DNA of 64,000 bases from Cannabis sativa (lineage: Eukaryota; Streptophyta; Magnoliopsida; Rosales; Cannabaceae): positions 20,643,501-20,707,500 of the forward strand of contig NC_083609.1 of NCBI RefSeq assembly GCF_029168945.1, written 5' to 3'. The notes under the pieces were generated by a model, which was given only the letters and a program-made list of their open reading frames with translations, was not told where the DNA came from and did not search any database. Of the stretch, positions 57,534-64,000 are shown piece after piece (positions within the stretch are counted from its first letter, which is position 1; each line of letters opens with the position of its first letter). The position numbers and the translations under genes were made by a program.

Positions 57534-59147
57534 CTACTTGCCCGGGACCCTTCGCTCGGTGGCATCGGCCACTACATTGGCTTTTCCGGGATGATAGAGG
57601 ATCTCACAATCATAATCCTTCACTAATTCCAACCAACGCCTTTGTCTCATGTTCAAATCTTTCTGAGTAAAGAAATACTTGAGACTTTTATGGTCGGTGT
57701 AGATCTCACACTTCTCTCCATACAGGTAATGCCGCCAAATCTTCAGTGCAAAAACCACTGCGGCTAATTCTAAATCATGAGTCGGGTATCGCTGTTCATA
57801 ATCCTTTAACTGACGGGAGGCATAAGCGATAACCCGATCGGCTTGCATCAATACGCACCCCAAACCCTGTTTGGATGCGTCACAGTAGACTACGAACTTC
57901 TCCTTGTCCGAAGGCAAAGCTAGCACCGGAGCAGTAATCAACCTCTGTTTCAGCTCCTGAAAACTAGCTTCGCATTTATCTGACCAGATAAATCGCTGAT
58001 TCTTCTTTGTAAGCTCGGTTAAGGGCATTGAGATTTTGGAGAACCCCTCCACGAACCTACGGTAGTACCCAGCTTATCCCAAGAAGCTTCTGATCTCTGT
58101 CACTGTCTTCGGTCTCGGCCAATCCCTGACGGATTCAATCTTCCCGGGATCCACCTTGATCCCATCTTTACTCACAATGTGCCCTAGGAAGGACACCTGA
58201 GACAACCAGAACTCACATTTCTTGAACTTGGCGTAGAGCTTATGTTCTCGAAGTCGTTGTAGTACCATCTGAAGATGTAACTCATGCTCCTCTTCTGACT
58301 GAGAGTACACGAGGATGTCGTCAATAAACACAATCACACAGATATCGAGGAAATCCTTGAATACTCTATTCATCAGGTCCATGAATGCTGCAGGAGCATT
58401 GGTTAGTCCGAATGACATAACCAGAAACTCGTAATGTCCATACCTAGTGCAGAAAGCCGTCTTTGGAATGTCCTCCTCTCGGATTCTCAACTGATGATAA
58501 CCCGAACGGAGATCAATCTTAGAAAAGACCGTCTTCCCCTGAAGCTGATCGAACAAGTCATCAATCCTAGGTAATGGATATTTATTCTTCACCGTCAGCT
58601 TGTTCAACTCTCTGTAGTCGATGCACATCCTCATAGATCCGTCCTTCTTCTTGACGAACAAAACCGGGGCTCCCCAGGGTGACACACTGGGCCGAATGAA
58701 CCCTATGTCAAGCAACCCTTGGAGCTGAATCTTTAGTTCCTTAAGTTCAGCTGGAGCCATCCTATACGGGGCTTTGGAAACCGGATCCACCCCTGGTGCC
58801 AAGTCAATCACGAAATCGATCTCCCGCTGAGGTGGTAACCCTGGAAGTTCTTCGGGAAAGACGTCCAGAAATTCCCGAACCACTCTGATGTCCTCTGGCC
58901 GAATGGTATCTGGCCGAGTGGTGTCCACCACCACGGCCAGAAACCCTAAGCACCCGCCGTGCAACAATTCTCTCGCTGACATAGCCGAGATCACCGGGAT
59001 CCGAGATCCCTGAACTGAACCCACAAATACAAACGGTTCTTCACTTTCCGGTTGGAAGACCACCATCTTCCTCTTACAGTCAATGCTCGCCGAATATTTA
59101 GATAGGAAATCCATTCCTAAAATAATATCGAATTCGACTAAGCTCAT
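57534..59147 (-). pseudogene. Tekay reverse transcriptase and RNase H with one in-frame TAA
   Basis: 59147-58074 reads the protease tail ([12 protein letters not shown]), then [56 protein letters not shown], the active site [10 protein letters not shown] at about residues 268-277 and [19 protein letters not shown] at 58074-58076 stands where SFLG is normally followed by an aromatic-rich linker, and the same frame continues at once with [13 protein letters not shown] and RNase H ([44 protein letters not shown]). It ends near 57534 in a disturbed [11 protein letters not shown] where ADALSRR is usual. One nonsense codon therefore separates intact RT and RNase H. Confidence 0.88.
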
Positions 59148-59207
59148 CTCATCGGATCGCCGCTTAACTCTCTACCATCTATCCCGATCGGCATAGACCT
59201 AATCCAC

Positions 59208-60648
59208 CTATTGGAGATAACCAATTCTCCGCTGTGTAACGGGGTTCCAAACCCGATTCATATCTATCAAAGGGTCTACCCAACTTACTAAAGACTCGGC
59301 CGCCACATACGAATGTGTAGCCCCGTAATCAAACAAAGACCGAATAAAACGAGTTGTTAATAAAAAGCCGACTCCGTAACATGTGGTGATGGGCCGGCAT
59401 CCGCATCGGCTGCGTGATAGCGAACACCCCGGCTGGAGTGGGTATCGCCGGAGCTCTCGGTGCCTCTCGGCCGAGCCGGGGACATTCCCTCTTGAAGTGT
59501 CCGGCATGCCACAATGAAAGCATCCCTGACCCTTGCACTCACCCCGATGATGCCTCTTGCAGCTAGGGCACTCGGGATAGGAGAATCGGGTCTCGCACCA
59601 CCAAGACGACTCCCTCCGTTCGGTTCCCCGGAACCTCTTGTTCTGACTCGAGCCGCCGGAAGCAGTGGGTGCCCTCTTCCTCTGATCAATAGCCGAACCA
59701 CTACTCCCCCTGCTATAGCCTGATGCAGGAGGGGTAGGAGCTCCGCCACTAACCAGAGTACTGACTGATTCTGACATGCACCCCACTGCGCCCTCAGCTC
59801 GCAGTGCCTTCTCCACCATCTGAGCATAGGTGGTGCCGTCGTCCGTGGTGATCATCGGGTCATGCCCGATCTTGGGATTCAATCCGTCCGGATACTTCTC
59901 CTTCTTGCCGAAGTCGGTCGGCACAATTCCCGAGGCTAACCTCGCCAACCGATCAAACCGAGTAGTATACTCGGTGACGCTCATGTTCTCCCGCCGGGGT
60001 CGTGTGAACGAACTCTTTCCTCTTGGCGCTTCGACCGCCTCATTGTAATACTTTGCGTTGAAGAGTTCTTGGAACCTTTCCCAAGTCATGGTGGTGACAT
60101 CATGAATCTGAGACACCATATCCCACCATACCGTGGCGTCCTCCCGGGCCGAAACGTGGCGCACACCACTCGTCGTTACCGGTGACACCCATGAAATTCG
60201 GGATTCCGGTAATCACCGTTAGCCACCGTTCGGCTTTCATCACGTCCGGACCTCCCGTGAATACCGGAGGTGCTTGCTTCGGAACCGCTCATACAATGGT
60301 TCCAATCTATGGGCCGCCACCACTATCTCGGCACAGGCGGCGAGGCGAGGTGCCACCGGAACTACGGCACGAGGCTGCGGGAGCACCCCGCCGTCTCAAC
60401 CTCTCGAATCTCGAGGTCTTGTTCTTCGATCCGGGCTTGCATCTCCGCAAACCGCAACTCCCACCCGGGGCTCCCTGATCGGCTGGGGGAGCCTGGGCAG
60501 CCTGTGGCGGGTTCTCATCACCCCGGCCACGAGCCCTGCCTCGGGGACCTCTGCCTCGGCCCCTAGCAGGTGGGGGAAACTGAGCTCCCTGTCCCTGATT
60601 CGACCCTACGGAGTTGCCCTGACTCCTGGTAGTCCGCCTGGCGTCCAT
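59208..60648 (-). pseudogene. Tekay gag and protease, frameshifted
   Basis: Gag starts at 60648 (MDARRTTRSQGN) with an Arg/Gly-rich segment and breaks into other frames near 60300. From 60188 the gag core is readable: TWERFQELFNAKYYNEAVEA, MSVTEYTTRFDRLARLASGI, YAQMVEKALRAE. The zinc knuckle begins CFHCG but the frame then slips; the other frame supplies GHFKRECPR. The protease active site LFDYGATHSYVA is present near 59330. Breaks cluster in GC-rich coding DNA. Confidence 0.8.
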
Positions 60649-60934
60649 CTAGTTAGAACCGCCTGCGAAACCAAGAGTTGGCATATCAGGTCGTATTCAA
60701 GGCGAGCTTACTAATGCCGCTTAATTTGGAAATTAGAAATGAAACATGCGCCTATTCTACTATCAGGCTACTAACATGCTTCCTAACAGGCTTTTCTTTT
60801 TTTTTTTATAACTGAATAAAATAAACTACTAAAGCAATAAAGGCTTGCGAACCGTGAACCGAGCTAGCTGGCGATGATGATTGTACATGTCGTGACGATC
60901 TTCGGAAGACAACACAGCGGCTACGATACCAAAT
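60649..60934 (-). other. Tekay leader with Met-tRNA-type primer-binding site
   Basis: The minus strand directly after the 5' LTR reads ATTTGGTATCGTAGCCGC; TGGTATC is the initiator-Met-tRNA primer site (60920-60931) with later mismatches to the usual TGGTATCAGAGC. The rest up to the gag ATG is leader. Confidence 0.75.
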
Positions 60935-63151
60935 TGTAACACCCTAACTACCTTAGGCATATTACGTGATTTCTAAACGTACTGTGCAGCTCGTTGCTAA
61001 TCAACGAGGTTTATGGAAAAACGTGATTAATTAAAATTTTGCTTTTTGATTAAACTTGTAAAACATATTATAAAAGACTCGGGATCCCGATTATAAAAAT
61101 ATTTACAAAAAGTTTCACTGTTTAATTATTACATCAAAATAAAAGTCGTCTAACGAAAGTTACAAAATTTCAGCCTTGCTGTCCCGAGGATCGTACGCTC
61201 CAGGCCTAACCGCCCCGACATGTACAATCTCATAAGCTCGCTCACGGTCCATCAGCTACAGCCTTGCCTTTACCTACACATGAACATAAACTGTGAGTCG
61301 ACAGACTCAGTAAGAAAAGCATAATAATATCATACATAACTAACTGCCGTGTCTAACACGATACTGAGTCCCGCTACTGCCATGTCCAACATGGTACTGA
61401 GCCACTACTGCCATGTCCAACATGGTACTGAGTTTTGAACGTTCAGGGGACGGTACTATTGACAAGTATCCTCCTGATCGGTTGAACCGGTCATACTCCG
61501 CCGCTTGGTCATACTCCACTGTACCGACGGGATAGGTCAATAAGACCGAACCACCAACCAAGTGTCGGCTGATCGGTCGAGCCGGTCATACTCCATTCTT
61601 GGTCATACTCCGGCTGTACCGACGTGACGGGGTTGGTTGGTTCGAAGCCTAAATACATAACTAATGTAATCTAGCGTGGCTTCCTACATGCACGCTAAAC
61701 ATGTAATCTACATATGCATACCGTTATACTAATCTTACCCGGATTCCGATTTCGTGTGTGCTTGGCCAACCCGACTGGAACTGAAGCTGAGCGGCGGATT
61801 ACTGGCTCCTAAACCATAAAAATCACAACGCTATAAGTGACACGCTAAATCACTTCCCGGGGACTAAAACTAAGAACTAAAAGTTTCCCTATCGATAAAA
61901 AGCATGGCAATACCCCTAAAAACCTAAAAACGAGGAAAACTAGGGTTCGGAAAAATTCCCCAACCGGCAGACCGGTTGCCCAACCGGAATTCCGGTTCTG
62001 GGAATTACTGAACCCTCATCCGGAATTCCGGATGTACAACCGGAATTCCGGTTCCTCGCAGGCAGCCAACTAAAATTCTCATAACTCGACCAATTCAACC
62101 CCAATTGGTCCCAAACTTTCCAGACCTGTTCTAAACTATCCCTAGAACAAATCCAAAGCATCAAAACCACCCAGAAACCACACATACAAAAATCACCATT
62201 GGAGCTCAAGCTTTGAGTTCCAAACTCAAGCTTGAGCAAATCCACCTAAACATGCATTCCACTAGCTTAATTCTACTTAAACTAGCATAAACTCATCACT
62301 GAAAACAATTAGAAACTACAGCAACAATACAGAAACAGAATCACTATAATTTCTTCCAAAAATCATATTTTTGCAAAGAAAACTCAAAGCTTTAACAATC
62401 TAACCTACATGCTTACATCATAGCTCAATAATATCAAATAACATGCTTTAAATCACATATATCAACAACAAAATCACAGCAGCAACATATACCAAAATCA
62501 TGCATGCATTTCATCAATTTTCACCATTTTTTTTTTAAGAAATTAAAGAAGGAGAGACAAGAACCAACCTAGCTAGCAATGGACCTTAAGAGATGATGAA
62601 TCAACAAGCCAAAATCAAGGGAGAAAAACCCACTCCTTGCTGCTCAAAGCTTGGCCGAAAATGGAAGGGAAAGAAAGAGAGAGTTTCTCTTTTTTTTGTT
62701 GAAAATTCTATTTTTGCTAAGTGTGAGAAATGAAATAAAAGCTATTTACATAAACTTATTTCAGCCAACTAAAAATAAACAATTAACATTTAATTTCCAT
62801 TTAAAAGTCACTAAAAGACAAAAAGTCATTGGGGCAAAAAGACCATTTTGCCCCTCCACCATAAAATCACATAAATCATACTAAAGGGGTATTTTTGGGA
62901 AATTCTAAATTCCCGGCCATTCCCGACATTCCCAATGTCTAAAACCCGTCCCCAAATTACTAACATACTAAGTTGTGATTTCTACTGAGCCAAACGCCGA
63001 GTTCCAAAATACCGGACACCGGAAATGCAAAATATGCAAGCTACTGAATAACATAAATAGCAGTATCATAAATTATTTAAATAGCTATAAATAATTTCAT
63101 AATTAAACATAAACAACTGCTAATTTCCAAATTAACTAAGCGGGCTTTACA
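60935..63151 (-). repeat. Tekay LTR shared by two tandem copies
   Basis: It is the 5' LTR of the element on its left and, by sequence to its right, the 3' LTR of the next copy. Three perfect CCGGAATTCCGG palindromes lie at 61984-61995, 62020-62031 and 62040-62051. Compared with 53749-55966 most of it is unchanged but 61450-61760 differs at many short places. Confidence 0.9.
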
Positions 63152-64000
63152 ACTATTCCCTCCTTAAAAGGATTTCGTCCCCGAAATCTAACCTGAATAA
63201 CTCTGGATATTGAGCTCGCATATCTGACTCTAGCTCCCAGGTGGCTTCTTCCACCTGACTGTTTCTCCAGAGAACCTTGACCAATGTTATGGTCTTATTC
63301 CGAAGGACTTTATCCTTTCTATCCAGGATCTGCACTGGTTGTTCCTCATATGACATGTCGGGCTGAAGCTGAAGACTCTCATAACTGAGTATATGAGAGG
63401 GGTCTGAAACGTATTTTCTCAACATTGAGACATGGAATACGTTGTGCACTGCTGATAAGGCTGGAGGCAATGCTAACCGATATGCCACTTGACCTATCTT
63501 CTCGAGAATCTCGAAAGGTCCTGTAAATCTAGGGCATAACTTGCCTCTTTTCCCGAAACATTTAATCCCCTTCATCAGAGATACCCGTAAAAATACATGT
63601 TCCCCTACTTGGAACTCAACATCTCTGCGTTTCGGATCTGCGTAACTCTTACATGCCTTTCTGTGAGGCAAGCATTCTAGCTTTTATCTTTTCTATTGCC
63701 TCATTGGTTCGCTGAACTGACTCTGGACCTAGGTATTTCCTCTCCCCTGTCTCATCCCAGTGGATAGGGGATCTGCATTTCCTACCGTACAACAGTTCAT
63801 AGGGAGCCATCCCTATCGTACTCTGATAACTGTTGTTGTAAGAGAATTCTATCAACGGTAGATACTTACTCCATGAACCTTCAAAGTCCATAACACAGGC
63901 TCTCAACATATCCTCCAATATCTGAATCGTCCTTTCGGACTGACCATCCGTCCGAGGATGGAATCTTGTACTTGAATTTTAGCTTTGTACCCATTGCCCG
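63152..64000 (-). pseudogene. Second Tekay copy: polypurine tract and integrase C-terminal part, window edge
   Basis: Nearly identical to 55967-56815. 63671-63153 encodes the integrase C-terminal region and chromodomain-like tail; 63918-63649 the core with QILEDMLRACV-like and PYELLYGRKC blocks. The two frames are disjoint because of a short disturbed patch at about 63650-63660 (ACATGCCTTTCTG where the other copy has CTGTCTGCTCTG). The element continues beyond 64000. Confidence 0.85.

Larger units (their letters stand above)
53749..63151 (-). mobile_element. Tekay-type Ty3/gypsy chromovirus, part of a tandem array
   Basis: Minus orientation: 5' LTR 60935-63151, primer site 60920-60931, gag-protease, RT-RNase H, integrase with chromodomain-like tail, polypurine tract, 3' LTR 53749-55966. 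The LTRs are 2218 and 2217 bp, start and end TG...CA (TGTAACACCC...GGGCTTTACA) and are very similar outside one variable patch. The element lies in the pol of copia C. Beyond 63151 there is no target duplication but the 3' end of another copy, so the right LTR is shared. Confidence 0.88.

Noticed and set aside
60182..60714. Three overlapping plus-strand frames of 98-146 codons
   Set aside because: Antisense of the GC-rich Tekay gag start.

Overview
The window is plant nuclear DNA, almost certainly from a eudicot. It has the element set of a repeat-rich plant genome (hAT, Mutator-like, CACTA-like, Ty1/copia, Ty3/gypsy of the Athila, Tekay and Tat types, MITEs), intron-like plant splice signals and strongly AT-rich spacers. 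I find no ordinary host gene, rRNA, tRNA or CRISPR array. I cannot name the species from sequence alone.

Layout. 1-4152: hAT element on the minus strand whose left end lies outside the window; its transposase is interrupted by one in-frame TGA. 4153-6732: a Tekay-like LTR scrap, then a copia leader, primer-binding site and 1.9 kb LTR (minus). 6733-30640: the oldest layer is a Ty3/gypsy relic with a degenerate integrase on the minus strand (29730-30640) and a degenerate antisense-type ORF on the plus strand (6733-7391 plus 27579-28973). That relic is split by a copia element (7392-27573, minus, target duplication GCTTC) that carries a gag but no recognisable pol. The right LTR of that copia is in turn split by an Athila-type element (14215-26214, plus) with a tRNA-Asp-type primer site, decayed gag-pol, an intact ORF2 (21833-23014) and an aberrant 3' end.

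30654-36640: Mutator-like transposase pseudogene facing a DUF1985/Ulp1 protease-like pseudogene, an arrangement like Kaonashi-type MULEs. 36640-44340: AT-rich repeats, a hAT-like MITE, CACTA-like termini with hairpins, pieces of another copia LTR, all partly caught in a 1.84 kb tandem duplication; the second copy is interrupted by a 2262 bp solo LTR (target duplication GGCCT). 44340-50540: AT-rich spacer with two MITEs, a tandem repeat and a 36-nt poly(A). 50540-53748: 3' part of a copia element (LTR, polypurine tract, RT-RNase H), cut by a Tekay-type Ty3 chromovirus (53749-63151, minus). The right LTR of this Tekay element continues directly into the 3' end of a second copy, so the elements form a tandem array.

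The most interesting points are: the palindrome GTCGCGAC clustered ahead of both the Athila LTR TATA box and a TATA-like box upstream of its ORF2; comparable but different palindromes in the other LTR families; the chimeric inverted 3' end of the Athila element; the gag-only copia; the Tekay tandem array; and differences between near-identical repeats that fall at CAG/CTG sites, which raises the possibility that some frameshifts are consensus errors. Open frames in the window not listed as features are shadows of these elements.
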